This document shows, piece by piece, positions 24,580 to 34,504 of a stretch of DNA of 64,000 nt. A program made the translations under genes and the position numbers. How positions within the stretch are numbered: the stretch's first letter is position 1; each line of letters begins with the position of its first letter. The notes under the pieces are model-generated. The model saw nothing but the letters and a program-made list of their open reading frames with translations. It searched no databases and had not been told where the DNA came from. The DNA is from Lachnospiraceae bacterium (lineage in GTDB: Bacteria; Bacillota; Clostridia; Lachnospirales; Lachnospiraceae): the NCBI GenBank assembly GCA_024687745.1, contig JAILEM010000150.1, positions 1 to 64,000 of the forward strand, written 5' to 3'.

Positions 24580-25404
24580 TTACTCATTAAAAATAAATTT
24601 ATTTATAACTTCGGCGATGCCGTCATTATCATTATCATTTTCGGTCACATAATCGGCAACATCCATAAGCTTTTCATTGCCGTTTTTCATAAGAACTCCT
24701 ATACCCGCTGTCTCTATCATGGATCTGTCGTTTTCCTCATCTCCGCAGGCTATCGTGTTTTCCATGGGCACTGAAAGGATTCCCGCAAGATATTCAAGAG
24801 AAGCTCCCTTTGTTGCCTTAAGACTCGAATACTCAAGCAGTGTCGGATTTGAAAAGGTATATGCAAGACGGCCATCCGTATAATCTGCAATGCTCCTTCT
24901 GAAATCAACCAGCTTCTCTCTTCCATCAAAGCTTACGACTATCGCCTTTATAGGATCTTCCTTAAGATATGTGGTGATATCGTCAACTACTATTCCCGAT
25001 TCATTGATTCCCTTTTTATACCTTTCAAATTCTTCGGTCGCATACTCTGATACCACCTGTTTATCGTCATAGGTATGGGCATGCAGCCCTGCTGCATGTG
25101 CCGCATCAAGAATATACTTTATATCCTTAACGCTCACCCTGTGTGTTATTATATTTTTTTCTCTGTGACAGTCATATACAAGTCCTCCGTTATAGCTTGA
25201 TATATAATAGCCGTCTCCATACCAGTTATAACTCCTTGCTATTCTTATGGCCGAAAAAAGCGGCCTGCCGGTCACTATGACAAATTTATGACCCTCCCGC
25301 GTCATTCTTTCTATAGCTTCAAGATTCTTAGGGCTTACGGATTTATCCTTTGACAGAAGAGTTCCGTCAAGATCCGTAAAAAGTATCTTTCTTCCTGAGT
25401 TCAT
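24580..25404 (-). CDS. Cof-type HAD-IIB phosphatase
   Basis: A 274-residue haloacid dehalogenase hydrolase with a type IIB cap. The nucleophile motif is FTDLDGTLL (Asp11, Asp13), motif II is VTGRP near residue 46, and motif IV is ACGDEENDRSMIETAG near residue 225. These enzymes dephosphorylate sugar phosphates, FMN or PLP with magnesium, and the exact substrate is not predictable. The ribosome site is weak (GGAAG, 11 bases away). It lies between ykpA and the sodium symporter with gaps of about 20 bp, consistent with one transcript. Confidence 0.88.
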   Translation of the reverse strand: MNSGRKILFTDLDGTLLSKDKSVSPKNLEAIERMTREGHKFVIVTGRPLFSAIRIARSYNWYGDGYYISSYNGGLVYDCHREKNIITHRVSVKDIKYILDAAHAAGLHAHTYDDKQVVSEYATEEFERYKKGINESGIVVDDITTYLKEDPIKAIVVSFDGREKLVDFRRSIADYTDGRLAYTFSNPTLLEYSSLKATKGASLEYLAGILSVPMENTIACGDEENDRSMIETAGIGVLMKNGNEKLMDVADYVTENDNDNDGIAEVINKFIFNE

Positions 25405-25429
25405 TTTATTCTTTCTTCCGTTTCACCTG

Positions 25430-27067
25430 TCAGTTTTCATCATCCTCTATCTGAGCCGTATATACAAATCTCTTTCTTGCATTCTCATCGTTTTCAAGAT
25501 ATTCATCATACGTGGTTATCTTATCAACCATGGATCCGTCCGGCATTATCTCCATTATCCTGTTTGCCGTAGTCTGTACAAACTGATGATCATGAGAGGT
25601 AAACAGAATAACTCCGGGATACTTGATAAGACCGTTATTAAGAGCGGTAATACTTTCCATATCCAGATGGTTTGTAGGTTCATCCAGGATCAGAATATTG
25701 GCACCCGATATCATCATCTTCGACAGAAGACATCTCACCCTCTCTCCTCCTGACAGAACCTTTAGTTTTTTGACTCCGTCCTCTCCCGGAAAGAGCATCC
25801 TTCCAAGAAAACCTCTCACATAAGTAACATCCTTAACGGGGGAATATCCCATAAGCCAGTCAGTGATAGTCAGTTCGCTGTCAAATTCCCTGTTTGAATC
25901 CTTGGGAAAATATGCCTGTGATGTTGTCACACCCCACTTAAAGGTTCCCTCATCGGGTTCGATCTCTCCCATAAGTATCCTGAAAAGAGTTGTCTTTGCA
26001 AGCTCATTCCCACCCACAAATGCGACCTTGTCGTTATGTCCCAGGATAAATGAGATATTATCAAGCACCCTGACTCCGTCTATGGTCTTGGATATGGAAT
26101 CCACCATAAGAACCTCATTTCCAATCTCCCTGTCGGGTCTGAAGTCTATATAAGGATATTTTCTGCTTGAGGGTTTTATCTCCTCCAATTCTATCTTTTC
26201 AAGAGCTCTCTTTCTTGATGTTGCCTGCTTTGATTTTGATGCATTGGCCGAAAACCTTGATATAAATTCCTGCAGCTCCTTTATCTTTTCTTCCTTCTTT
26301 TTATTTGCCTCCTTCATCTGTCTTACAAGAAGCTGGCTTGACTCATACCAGAAATCATAATTTCCTGCATAAAGCTGGATCTTGCCATAGTCTATATCAG
26401 CAGTGTAGGTGCATACCTTGTTAAGGAAATATCTGTCATGGCTCACTACTATGACTGTATTCTCGAAATTGATAAGGAACTCCTCGAGCCAGGCAATGGC
26501 ATCCATGTCCAGATGGTTTGTCGGCTCATCAAGGAGCATTATATCCGGATTTCCGAATAAGGCCTTTGCAAGCAAAACCTTGACCTTCTGGGAACCGTTC
26601 AGATCCTTCATCGGACTGTAGTGAAGCTCCGTCTCTATCCCAAGACCGTTAAGGAGCATGGCTGCATTTGATTCCGCTTCCCATCCGTCCATTTCGGCAA
26701 ACTCAGCCTCAAGCTCACTTGCCCTTATTCCGTCCTCATCACTGAAATCTTCCTTCTGGTATATGGCATCCTTTTCCTTCATTATCTCATAAAGCCTTTT
26801 ATTTCCAAGGATAACCGTATCAAGAACACTGTAATCATCATATTTAAAATGATCCTGCTCAAGGACGGACATTCGCTGCCCGGGCGTCAGGGCTATATCC
26901 CCGTTCGTTGTCTCAAGCTCTCCCGAAAGGATCTTTAAAAATGTGGATTTGCCTGCTCCGTTTGCGCCAATCAGGCCATAACAGTTTCCCTCCACAAATT
27001 TGATGTTGACATCCTCAAACAGAGCCTTCTTTCCAACTCTGTAGGTAACGTTGTTAACACTTATCAT
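25430..27067 (-). CDS. ykpA: ABC-F ATPase of the YkpA/YbiT type
   Basis: A 545-residue soluble protein with two ABC domains joined by a charged linker (about 240-310) and no membrane part. It is very close to Bacillus YkpA from memory. The first Walker A is GANGAGKST at 34-42. The second is GGNELAKTT, which lacks the usual glycines, as in YkpA itself. The signatures are LNGSQKVK and LSGGERVR, and both Walker B regions read LLDEPTNHLD or LILDEPTNHLD. ABC-F proteins of this group act at the ribosomal E site in translation control. No antibiotic-resistance role is implied. Confidence 0.93.
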   Translation of the reverse strand: MISVNNVTYRVGKKALFEDVNIKFVEGNCYGLIGANGAGKSTFLKILSGELETTNGDIALTPGQRMSVLEQDHFKYDDYSVLDTVILGNKRLYEIMKEKDAIYQKEDFSDEDGIRASELEAEFAEMDGWEAESNAAMLLNGLGIETELHYSPMKDLNGSQKVKVLLAKALFGNPDIMLLDEPTNHLDMDAIAWLEEFLINFENTVIVVSHDRYFLNKVCTYTADIDYGKIQLYAGNYDFWYESSQLLVRQMKEANKKKEEKIKELQEFISRFSANASKSKQATSRKRALEKIELEEIKPSSRKYPYIDFRPDREIGNEVLMVDSISKTIDGVRVLDNISFILGHNDKVAFVGGNELAKTTLFRILMGEIEPDEGTFKWGVTTSQAYFPKDSNREFDSELTITDWLMGYSPVKDVTYVRGFLGRMLFPGEDGVKKLKVLSGGERVRCLLSKMMISGANILILDEPTNHLDMESITALNNGLIKYPGVILFTSHDHQFVQTTANRIMEIMPDGSMVDKITTYDEYLENDENARKRFVYTAQIEDDEN

Positions 27068-27096
27068 ATTGTACTGTCTCCCTTGATCTTTATATT

Positions 27097-27354
27097 TCAG
27101 GCCTCCACTATAAGGAATCTTCCGTCACCGAGCCTGAAAACCTCCGAAATATCATCTATATCACCTGTATCTGTCACGTCCATTCCCATCTCATCAAGAT
27201 ATGAGAATACCTCCTCCTCAGAGTCCACTATGACAGCCATAACATCCTCAAGAAAGGCCTCTGCTTCCTCCTCTGTTTCCGCAACCTCTTCGGAAAACAG
27301 CTGATCCTGTTTTTCCAAAAAGGTCCTAAGTACCTCTTTACTGAATTCTCCCAT
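27097..27354 (-). CDS. Small acidic protein of unknown function
   Basis: An 85-residue, strongly acidic protein (over a quarter Glu and Asp) that is probably all-helical at its N-terminus and ends in a short beta segment, GDGRFLIVEA. No signal peptide and no Cys. AAGGTG lies six bases before the ATG. It lies between ppk1 and ykpA on the same strand, so it may be co-transcribed with the polyphosphate genes. No family is recognised. Confidence 0.65.
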   Translation of the reverse strand: MGEFSKEVLRTFLEKQDQLFSEEVAETEEEAEAFLEDVMAVIVDSEEEVFSYLDEMGMDVTDTGDIDDISEVFRLGDGRFLIVEA

Positions 27355-27441
27355 CTAAGTCACCTTTCTGTCAGGTATTTATCCGATCTCCTTTGTTCTC
27401 CCGCGGCATTCACCGCTCATTGACCCTAAAATCTCCGCAGC

Positions 27442-29610
27442 CTATGTCTCAGGTACAAAGGATCTTGATCTCCTGAAATCCCTGTTTTCATCTTCCTGTT
27501 TTTCTTTTTCCTTTGCCTTCCCGATAAAATATGCCTGTGCCGACAAAAGCTCTTTTCCTCTCTTATCGGGTTTAACATATCTGCCGTCAGGCTTGAGAAA
27601 ATGAGCCTTCAGATTATCGGATAGCATAATATTTATTATCCTTATGACTCTGTCCTTAAGCTTCTCATCATCTATGGGGAACAGAAGCTCCACCCTTCTC
27701 TCAAGGTTTCTCGGCATCCAGTCCGCCGAGCTTAAAAATACCTCCGGATGTCCCGCATTTTCAAAATAATAGATCCTTGAATGCTCAAGAAATCTTCCCA
27801 CTATCGAACGCACCGTGATATTTTCGCTTATATCCTTTATGCCTGTCTTAAGACAGCATATCCCCCTTACTATAAGATCTATCCTGACTCCGGCTCCTGC
27901 GGCCTCGTACAGAGCCTCTATTATATCCGGATCACAGAGGGAATTAAGCTTGGCCTTTATGGCAGCAGGTTTTCCCAGCAAGGCATTATCCCTCTCTCTG
28001 TTGATGAATTCCAGAAACTTATCCTTCATCCAAAGAGGGGCCATAACAAGCCTGTGCCATGACTTTGGTTCCGAATACCCTGAAAGCATATTAAACACAG
28101 CGGTGGCATCCTCCCCTATGGTATCGGCACAGGTAAGAAGTCCTAAGTCGGTATACAGCTTGGCAGTCTGGTCATTGTAATTTCCGGTTCCCAGATGTAC
28201 ATACCTTCTTATACCATCTTCCTCGTTTCTTACAACAAGGGTTATCTTACAGTGTGTCTTTAATCCTACAAGACCGTATATAACATGACACCCTGCCTTC
28301 TCAAGCCTCTTGGCCCAGACTATGTTGTTTTCCTCATCAAATCTGGCCTTTAATTCCACAAGCACCGTAACCTGTTTGCCTCTGTCGGCCGCCGTTTCAA
28401 GCGCGGCTATTATAGGCGAATTTCCGCTGACCCTGTAGAGTGTCTGTTTTATAGCGAGTACACTGGGATCGGTCGCTGCCTGTCTGATAAAATCGACTAC
28501 AGGCTCGAAGGATTCATAAGGATGATGAAGCAGTATATCTCCCTTTCTGATCTCTGCAAAGATATCCTTGTCCGAAGTAAGGTTTCCAAGCTTTATGGGA
28601 ATATGATCGGGCATGCGCAGATGATCATAATTCTCAAGATTATACAGCTTCATAAGAAACGTCAGGTCAATGGGTCCCGGTATCCTGTAAACATCCTCGT
28701 CCCTGCATCCCAATTCCTTTAACAGTACCCTTAGAAGCTTTTTGTCGATATCATCGGGAACCTCAAGTCTTATAACCTCACCCCACTGCCTCTTTTTGAT
28801 CTGCCTTTCTATTTCCTTTAAAAGATCCGCCGCCTCATCCTCCTCGATCGTAAGATCGGCATTTCGCATTATTCTAAACGGATATGCGCAGATAATATCA
28901 TAGTTCAAAAAGAGCTTGTCTATATTTCTCTTGATGATTTCCTCCAAAAGGATCATCTCTGTCTTGCCCTCGTCAGCGGGAAGAAGTATTATCCTCGGTA
29001 GGACTGCCGGAACCTGGACTGTTGCAAATTCCATGTTGTCAAGCTCTCTGTTTTTCTTTTTTGTACCCTCATTTACAGGCTGAAGTCCTCTTACTCCACT
29101 CTTCTTTTTCAGGATCGCTCCAATGTTAAGGCTTTTATTCCTTATAAGAGGGAAAGGTCTTGAGGAATCAACGGCCATCGGTGTCAGAACCGGATAAACG
29201 TCATTTAAAAAGTATTCATCGACATATTGTTTCTGTTCATCGTTAAGCTGCTCATGTCTTGTATATACCCGTATCCCCTCTTCCTGCAAAAGAGGCAGCA
29301 GCGAACGCATAAATGTGGAATACTGAAGATCCACTAACTCATGGGTTACCTCACTTAATCTTTCAAGCTGAACCTGTGGCGTCATTCCGGCGATATCGGG
29401 TTTTTTGTAACCGGCATTGACCATATCCTTAAGTGAGGCTACCCTGATCATAAAAAATTCATCAAGATTGGATGCCGTTATGCTCAAAAACTTAAGCCTC
29501 TCAAGCAACGGATTTGTCCTGTCCCTCGCTTCAGCCAATATTCTCTCATTAAACTGTATCCATGAAAGTTCCCTGTTATAATAATATTTTGGATCAGACA
29601 ATTTATCCAT
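27442..29610 (-). CDS. ppk1: Polyphosphate kinase 1
   Basis: A 722-residue enzyme that reversibly transfers the gamma phosphate of ATP to polyphosphate. The N-terminal domain opens with YYNRELSWIQFNERILAEA, typical of PPK1. The autophosphorylated His is His452 in LKTHCK, followed by HLGTGNYND, and the second catalytic His is His609 in LEHSRIYYF. The C-terminal part has LSSADWMPRNLERRVELLFP. Length is normal. It lies 32 bp after ppx, so synthesis and breakdown of polyphosphate are co-expressed. The C-terminal 25 residues are charged and probably disordered. Confidence 0.96.
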   Translation of the reverse strand: MDKLSDPKYYYNRELSWIQFNERILAEARDRTNPLLERLKFLSITASNLDEFFMIRVASLKDMVNAGYKKPDIAGMTPQVQLERLSEVTHELVDLQYSTFMRSLLPLLQEEGIRVYTRHEQLNDEQKQYVDEYFLNDVYPVLTPMAVDSSRPFPLIRNKSLNIGAILKKKSGVRGLQPVNEGTKKKNRELDNMEFATVQVPAVLPRIILLPADEGKTEMILLEEIIKRNIDKLFLNYDIICAYPFRIMRNADLTIEEDEAADLLKEIERQIKKRQWGEVIRLEVPDDIDKKLLRVLLKELGCRDEDVYRIPGPIDLTFLMKLYNLENYDHLRMPDHIPIKLGNLTSDKDIFAEIRKGDILLHHPYESFEPVVDFIRQAATDPSVLAIKQTLYRVSGNSPIIAALETAADRGKQVTVLVELKARFDEENNIVWAKRLEKAGCHVIYGLVGLKTHCKITLVVRNEEDGIRRYVHLGTGNYNDQTAKLYTDLGLLTCADTIGEDATAVFNMLSGYSEPKSWHRLVMAPLWMKDKFLEFINRERDNALLGKPAAIKAKLNSLCDPDIIEALYEAAGAGVRIDLIVRGICCLKTGIKDISENITVRSIVGRFLEHSRIYYFENAGHPEVFLSSADWMPRNLERRVELLFPIDDEKLKDRVIRIINIMLSDNLKAHFLKPDGRYVKPDKRGKELLSAQAYFIGKAKEKEKQEDENRDFRRSRSFVPET

Positions 29611-29642
29611 TATCCGCTTTCTCCTTTATCTCTCTAAATACA

Positions 29643-31187
29643 TCACTTTAATGCCGATATCTTTTTTTTATACTTAAGTACAGGTTCGACGCTGAACACT
29701 TCTTCAAAGAAGGCAGATTTTCTTCTGAAAAAACGGTTTTCGAGATTGATATTTTCCTCCGAATCAACCGTTATCTCAAGTCTCTTATCCTTTAGGATCG
29801 TCCTTATGCCTTTAACCTTTGTCCTGTAGCTTCTGCATATACCATCGGCTATCCTGAACACCGCTGTAAGCTTTGCAATTCTCAGATATGTATTTTTGTC
29901 AACATGTGTATCCCTGTTCATGATCTTATAATAATCAAACTTTATCTTATTATATCTGACCACACTTGCAACGATAAGCCGTTCCGCATGCGAAAGCCCA
30001 AGCATTTCGGTTGCCATTATTATGGCATAACCGGATTCCGCAGCTCCCTCAAGACTTATGTATTTTCCACAGTCGTTGAGTATAGAGGCTATCCTTATAA
30101 GAAGAAGGTCTCTTTTATCCATCTTATGGATCTTCTTTGTCTCCTCGAAAAGCCGGACGGATATTCTCTCAAGCAGTTCATTTCTGTCCTTGTTCCCATG
30201 ATATTTATAAGCCATCTCCTTTGCGCAGGCTATTATATCCTTATCAAAATCATGGACCTCTTTGATAAACTTATTTTCCTGCGCATACTCATAAGCTATA
30301 CCGTCGGCGACCCCGACACCGGGAGCCCAGAGCCTCTGAGCGCCGCTCAGCGAAAATACCCTTTCCACCATGGCAACGGAAGGAGTTAAAAGAGATGCAC
30401 TCTCCTCTGTCAGGTTAAGCTGCTTTGAGATCTTTTCAAAGGGCATATCCTTAACTCTTCTCACAAAATCCTCAAACTGATCTCTGCTTACAAGATTGTC
30501 ATTTTCACCTATCTGCTGAAGGACGTGGGAAATATAATCATCTATTATGACTATGTTCTCTATCTTTCTGTTATCGATATAAAGCTTTTTAAAGGCATAT
30601 AACTGATTATCTATAAACTCCTCCAGAAGTTCTTCATAGATCGTCGACCTGTTGGAAAAATCCGACATTGCATCCCTCATACGAAGGATTCCGAGTCTTA
30701 AGTTCTGGGTTGTCACAAGAGCATCATTTTCAAACAGGGAGAGCTGAACGCTTCCGCCTCCTATGTCCAGTAAAAGGGACCCTTTGTTCATGATACTGTT
30801 GAACATATCCGCATAGGATGCAACAGCCTTGTAATGAAGAAATCTCTGTTCCGAATTACTCAACACGGATATTACCAGACCGGTCCTCAGTTTGATCTGT
30901 TCGAGAACTATAAGTGTGTTTTCGGTCTCCCTTATGGCCGAGGTTCCGTACGCCCGGTATGCCTCAACCTTATAGCCCTCCATAATGGTCTTAAACTCCA
31001 TAAGGATATTACAGAGTTCATCGACTCCGGCCTTTGATATCTTCCCGTCCTTATATGTATCCGTTCCAAGCTCTATCCTTGTTCTGATATGGTCGATCTC
31101 CTTCATGACCTTTTTACCGCTGAACTGGAATATCTTCATTCCCACTTCATAGGAGCCGACATCTATTGCCGCAAATAATCTTGCCAT
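29643..31187 (-). CDS. ppx: Exopolyphosphatase / pppGpp phosphohydrolase family (Ppx/GppA)
   Basis: A 514-residue protein. The N-terminal actin-like fold (about 1-300) has the phosphate loops AAIDVGSYEVGMKIF and LLLDIGGGSVQLSLF, and the Glu/Gly region RAYGTSAIRE. The C-terminal part (about 310-514) resembles the HD-like helical domain of long Ppx proteins. It should remove terminal phosphate from polyphosphate or convert pppGpp to ppGpp. GGGAG precedes the ATG, and it starts 4 bp after the DUF815 gene, so the pair is probably translationally coupled. Confidence 0.92.
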   Translation of the reverse strand: MARLFAAIDVGSYEVGMKIFQFSGKKVMKEIDHIRTRIELGTDTYKDGKISKAGVDELCNILMEFKTIMEGYKVEAYRAYGTSAIRETENTLIVLEQIKLRTGLVISVLSNSEQRFLHYKAVASYADMFNSIMNKGSLLLDIGGGSVQLSLFENDALVTTQNLRLGILRMRDAMSDFSNRSTIYEELLEEFIDNQLYAFKKLYIDNRKIENIVIIDDYISHVLQQIGENDNLVSRDQFEDFVRRVKDMPFEKISKQLNLTEESASLLTPSVAMVERVFSLSGAQRLWAPGVGVADGIAYEYAQENKFIKEVHDFDKDIIACAKEMAYKYHGNKDRNELLERISVRLFEETKKIHKMDKRDLLLIRIASILNDCGKYISLEGAAESGYAIIMATEMLGLSHAERLIVASVVRYNKIKFDYYKIMNRDTHVDKNTYLRIAKLTAVFRIADGICRSYRTKVKGIRTILKDKRLEITVDSEENINLENRFFRRKSAFFEEVFSVEPVLKYKKKISALK

Positions 31188-31191
31188 AATC

Positions 31192-32490
31192 TCACTCCCT
31201 GCCTGCCAAATAATCTATAAAACTCTGTGCTGTTCTGCCTGATAAACCTCCATGAGAAAGTTCCCATTTATTTGCTTCACTCAAAAGCTCTTCTTCAGAC
31301 AGCTTAATGTCAAAACGCTTTGCAAGACCCTTTACTATTTCATTGAATTCTTTTCTGTCCGGAGAACCAAAGTATATAGTAACACCAAATCTGGAAGAAA
31401 GCGATATTTTTTCCTGAACAGTATCCGATGCGTGAAGTTCATCGTCCATATCATTTCTGTCCGAGAAGGATTCTTTTATGAGGTGCCTTCTGTTACTCGT
31501 AGCATAGATCAGTATATTATCAGGCTTCTTTTCAAGTCCTCCCTCTATCACTGCCTTAAGATATTTATAATCGGTTTCAAAATCCTCAAAGGACAGATCA
31601 TCCATATATATGATAAACCTGTAATTCCTGTTTTTTACCTGGGCTATCACCTCATTGAGGTCCTTAAACTGATGTCTGTATATCTCTATCATCCTTAAGC
31701 CCCTGTCAAAATATCTGTTGACTATCCCTTTTATACTGCTTGATTTTCCTGTTCCCGCAGCTCCGAACAAAAGACAGTTGTTGGCCCTTCTGCCGTTAAC
31801 AAATGCCTCTGTGTTATCTATCAGCTTCTGCTTTGCGGCTTCATAACCTATAAGATCCTCTAAATTTACATGTGCGATATTCCTTATCGGTTTTATGATC
31901 ACTTCATCATTCCGGTCATGATATACCCTGAATGCCTTATTAAGCCCAAATTTACCGACTCCGTATTCCTTATAGAATTCGTCGACCCTGTCCTTGAATT
32001 CATTGACTGACCCTGCTCTGTCAAGTTCTTTTGAGAGATCAAAGATCCTGTCTCTTATCCTTTTGTTAAAAACCTGTCCTGCGCTGTCCGGGTTGTCGTA
32101 ATCGGCAATAAGTCTCATGCATCCGGTCCCTGCTTTTTGATCAAGCGAAGCAACATCAAAGTCAAATAATTCCTTAAATATCTCAAAATCATGCAAGGCG
32201 GCATTATTGATACTTCCGTTAACCTCTCCCCTTCTTTCCGCAGATTTTGAATAGGGATTCTCATTATTGGCAATGATACCCGTGATCAGCATCTGCCAAA
32301 GATTACCGCTGTATCCGAATTCATACGCTGCCTCTATTATCCTTCCGGCAGCCTGATCAAGCCTTTTTGACAGATCATCCCTTAGATCCTTACTCTGTAA
32401 GTCTGTAAGTGAACTCTCTATCCCTGCGATTTCCGTAACTATATCCATATGACCGGTTTTCTTATATAAGATCATTTCATCCGTTCTCAT
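31192..32490 (-). CDS. DUF815-family AAA ATPase
   Basis: A protein of 432 residues. The N-terminal half is helical and uncharacterised. The C-terminal half is a P-loop ATPase with Walker A GAAGTGKSS at about 243-251 and Walker B RFIIYMDDLSF near 302, a combination seen in DUF815 proteins. The sensor region reads ILIYATSNRRHLIKE. The start at 32490 has AAGGG seven bases upstream, while an ATG at 32514 has its AAAGG only three bases away. Its cellular role is not known. Direct coupling to ppx and ppk1 suggests a link to polyphosphate or nutrient stress, which is inference. Confidence 0.85.
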   Translation of the reverse strand: MRTDEMILYKKTGHMDIVTEIAGIESSLTDLQSKDLRDDLSKRLDQAAGRIIEAAYEFGYSGNLWQMLITGIIANNENPYSKSAERRGEVNGSINNAALHDFEIFKELFDFDVASLDQKAGTGCMRLIADYDNPDSAGQVFNKRIRDRIFDLSKELDRAGSVNEFKDRVDEFYKEYGVGKFGLNKAFRVYHDRNDEVIIKPIRNIAHVNLEDLIGYEAAKQKLIDNTEAFVNGRRANNCLLFGAAGTGKSSSIKGIVNRYFDRGLRMIEIYRHQFKDLNEVIAQVKNRNYRFIIYMDDLSFEDFETDYKYLKAVIEGGLEKKPDNILIYATSNRRHLIKESFSDRNDMDDELHASDTVQEKISLSSRFGVTIYFGSPDRKEFNEIVKGLAKRFDIKLSEEELLSEANKWELSHGGLSGRTAQSFIDYLAGRE

Positions 32491-32530
32491 TTTCATACCC
32501 TTCACACATATCATAATCCTTTCCGTATCT

Positions 32531-32558
32531 TTGAATTATATAATATTTTTGCTATAAT
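32531..32558 (+). promoter_or_regulatory. Promoter of the DUF5050 gene
   Basis: TTGAAT (32531-32536) and TATAAT (32553-32558) are 16 bp apart, and TGC before the -10 makes it an extended -10. It is 55 bp upstream of the ATG. A minus-strand TATAAT at 32535-32540 may serve the divergent DUF815-ppx-ppk1 operon. Confidence 0.72.
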
Positions 32559-32612
32559 GGGAATCAGGAAAGAATGAAATTCATACAATAAATAAGGCTG
32601 GGGGTATTATAT

Positions 32613-33638
32613 ATGGCCAGAGAAAACAATAAGAAAAATCTGCTCATAATTCTTATCGTTATCATAATAGTCCTGATAATGATCACTCTTACGATAATCA
32701 CAAAGATCAACAGGAGTATGCCGTCCAATCCTTTGGGAACTGTGGGTAATACTTCAGGAAACCTTAATAACAACGGTCTTTTCTGTGAAGACGGATCCAA
32801 AATCTATTTTTCGAATCCCTATGATAATAATTACCTTTATTCCATGAACCCCGACGGCAGTGATGCCGAGCTTCTGATGGAGGTACCTTCAAAATTTATA
32901 AACAGTGCCGGTGACTATCTCTATTTTAACCAGATGGATTCAGATGTCGGAACTATCTTTGGCTTAGCCGGAAACATGCACGGAGTTTACCGGAAGAAAA
33001 AGACGGGCAGCAAGGAATATATCTGTCTTGACAGAGCCGTTGTCGGATATGTTGTCCTTGTCAATGATACCGTATATTACCAGTATGCCGATAAGGACGA
33101 GACAAGCTTCAAATATGTAACAACAGATAATAAAAACAGCGAACTCATAGAAAAAAGCTATGTTAACCCTTCCTGTGTCATAAACAATAATATTTACTAT
33201 CCTGACTATAACAATAATCATCTCCTTGCCGAATACAATACTTCGACAGGGCAGAGCAATATCTTTTTAAATGTAAGGGTTCACAATCCCACGTATTCAA
33301 ACGGATATATCTACTATATGAGTGTAGACGACGATTATCATCTCTACAGATATTCACTCAGTGACAACTCAACTCAACAGCTCACGGAAGACAGACTTGA
33401 CTGCTTCAATGTCTTAGGGGACACCGTCTTCTATCAGAAAAATGACAAGGAAGCTCCGATGCTCATAAGAATGAATGCGGATGGCTCAGGAAAGACAGCT
33501 ATAGCTGAAGGCAACTTTACAAATATAAATATGACAACCTACTATACCTACTTCCAGGATTACCTTGACAAGTCAAGACTGTACCGGGTAACGACATCAG
33601 CTGCGGGCGATACCTCTGTATCTGAATTTATCCCCTGA
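32613..33638 (+). CDS. Membrane-anchored DUF5050-type beta-propeller protein
   Basis: A 341-residue protein with a short basic N-terminus, one transmembrane helix (about 11-30) and an extracytoplasmic domain of repeated blades. Recurrent motifs such as IYFSNPYDNNYLYSMNPDGS and LYRYSLSDNSTQQLTED are typical of the DUF5050/LDL-receptor-like propeller of Firmicutes. It probably binds a ligand or partner at the surface, and no catalytic site is seen. GGGGG precedes the ATG by eight bases. It is a single gene, divergent from DUF815 and convergent with folBK at 4 bp. Confidence 0.78.
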   Translation: MARENNKKNLLIILIVIIIVLIMITLTIITKINRSMPSNPLGTVGNTSGNLNNNGLFCEDGSKIYFSNPYDNNYLYSMNPDGSDAELLMEVPSKFINSAGDYLYFNQMDSDVGTIFGLAGNMHGVYRKKKTGSKEYICLDRAVVGYVVLVNDTVYYQYADKDETSFKYVTTDNKNSELIEKSYVNPSCVINNNIYYPDYNNNHLLAEYNTSTGQSNIFLNVRVHNPTYSNGYIYYMSVDDDYHLYRYSLSDNSTQQLTEDRLDCFNVLGDTVFYQKNDKEAPMLIRMNADGSGKTAIAEGNFTNINMTTYYTYFQDYLDKSRLYRVTTSAAGDTSVSEFIP

Positions 33639-33642
33639 TCCC

Positions 33643-34473
33643 TTACTCAATGACATACCTGTCCTTGAGCTCCAGGAGAAGATCGCTCATTGTTTTATTA
33701 AATACAGGATGTCTTAATCTTGGTGCTATCTCGCAAATGGGAACAAGCACAAAATCCCTTTTATGAAGCTCAGGATGAGGTATGGTCAGTTGTTCGGTAT
33801 CCATAACAAGATCGTCATATAAGAGTATGTCTAAGTCAAGGGTCCTTGCTCCCCAATGTGTCGTCCTCTCCCTTCCCATCTCATTCTCTGTCTCATTCAG
33901 AAAAAGCAGGAGCTCCTCAGGGGTCATCAGGGTTTTTATATGGCATACTCCGTTAAGATAATCCTCCTGATCCATCCCCTTGTAAGGCTTTGATTCAACA
34001 TATTCGGAAATAGAACCTATAAACGTATCATCTCTCTTATCAATGGCAGCGATCGCGGAATTCAGATAGTCTTCCCTGTCTCCCATATTGGATCCCATCC
34101 CAAGATAAACACTGTGCCATCCTCTCTCTATGCAGACAGCTACCGCCTCAAGCGGAAGACCTATCGGTGCCCAGGGTTTCTGTATCTTTAATTCCACCTT
34201 CTTTACCATATTGAATTTAAGCAGTATATCCTTTGCGATATTTTCCGCAGCAGCCTCTATAAGCTGGTAGGAATGCTGTCTCATATGATCATAGATAAGG
34301 GCCGAAACCTTACCATAGTGCACGGTGGACTCAAGGTCATCACACTGTCCTGCCGTCCTCAGATCCAGATAAAGCCTGGCCGAGACAAGAAATTTCTGAC
34401 CTAATTTTTTCTCTTCCGCATATACTCCGTGATTCCCGAAAACTTCCAGATTCTCAATAATTATATGATCCAT
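33643..34473 (-). CDS. folBK: Fused dihydroneopterin aldolase / HPPK (FolB-FolK)
   Basis: A 276-residue bifunctional folate enzyme. Residues about 1-118 are dihydroneopterin aldolase (IENLEVFGNHGVYAEEKKLG and the active-site region LIEAAAENIA). Residues about 120-276 are 6-hydroxymethyl-dihydropterin pyrophosphokinase (SVYLGMGSNMGDREDYL and RTLDLDILLYDDLVM). It carries out two consecutive steps before FolP. An AAGGGG site lies seven bases before the ATG at 34473; the frame remains open further upstream, but that would overlap folP. It follows folP by about 30 bp. Confidence 0.93.
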   Translation of the reverse strand: MDHIIIENLEVFGNHGVYAEEKKLGQKFLVSARLYLDLRTAGQCDDLESTVHYGKVSALIYDHMRQHSYQLIEAAAENIAKDILLKFNMVKKVELKIQKPWAPIGLPLEAVAVCIERGWHSVYLGMGSNMGDREDYLNSAIAAIDKRDDTFIGSISEYVESKPYKGMDQEDYLNGVCHIKTLMTPEELLLFLNETENEMGRERTTHWGARTLDLDILLYDDLVMDTEQLTIPHPELHKRDFVLVPICEIAPRLRHPVFNKTMSDLLLELKDRYVIE

Positions 34474-34504
34474 GTTTATCCCCTTTATTTTTTTAATAAG
34501 TGCA

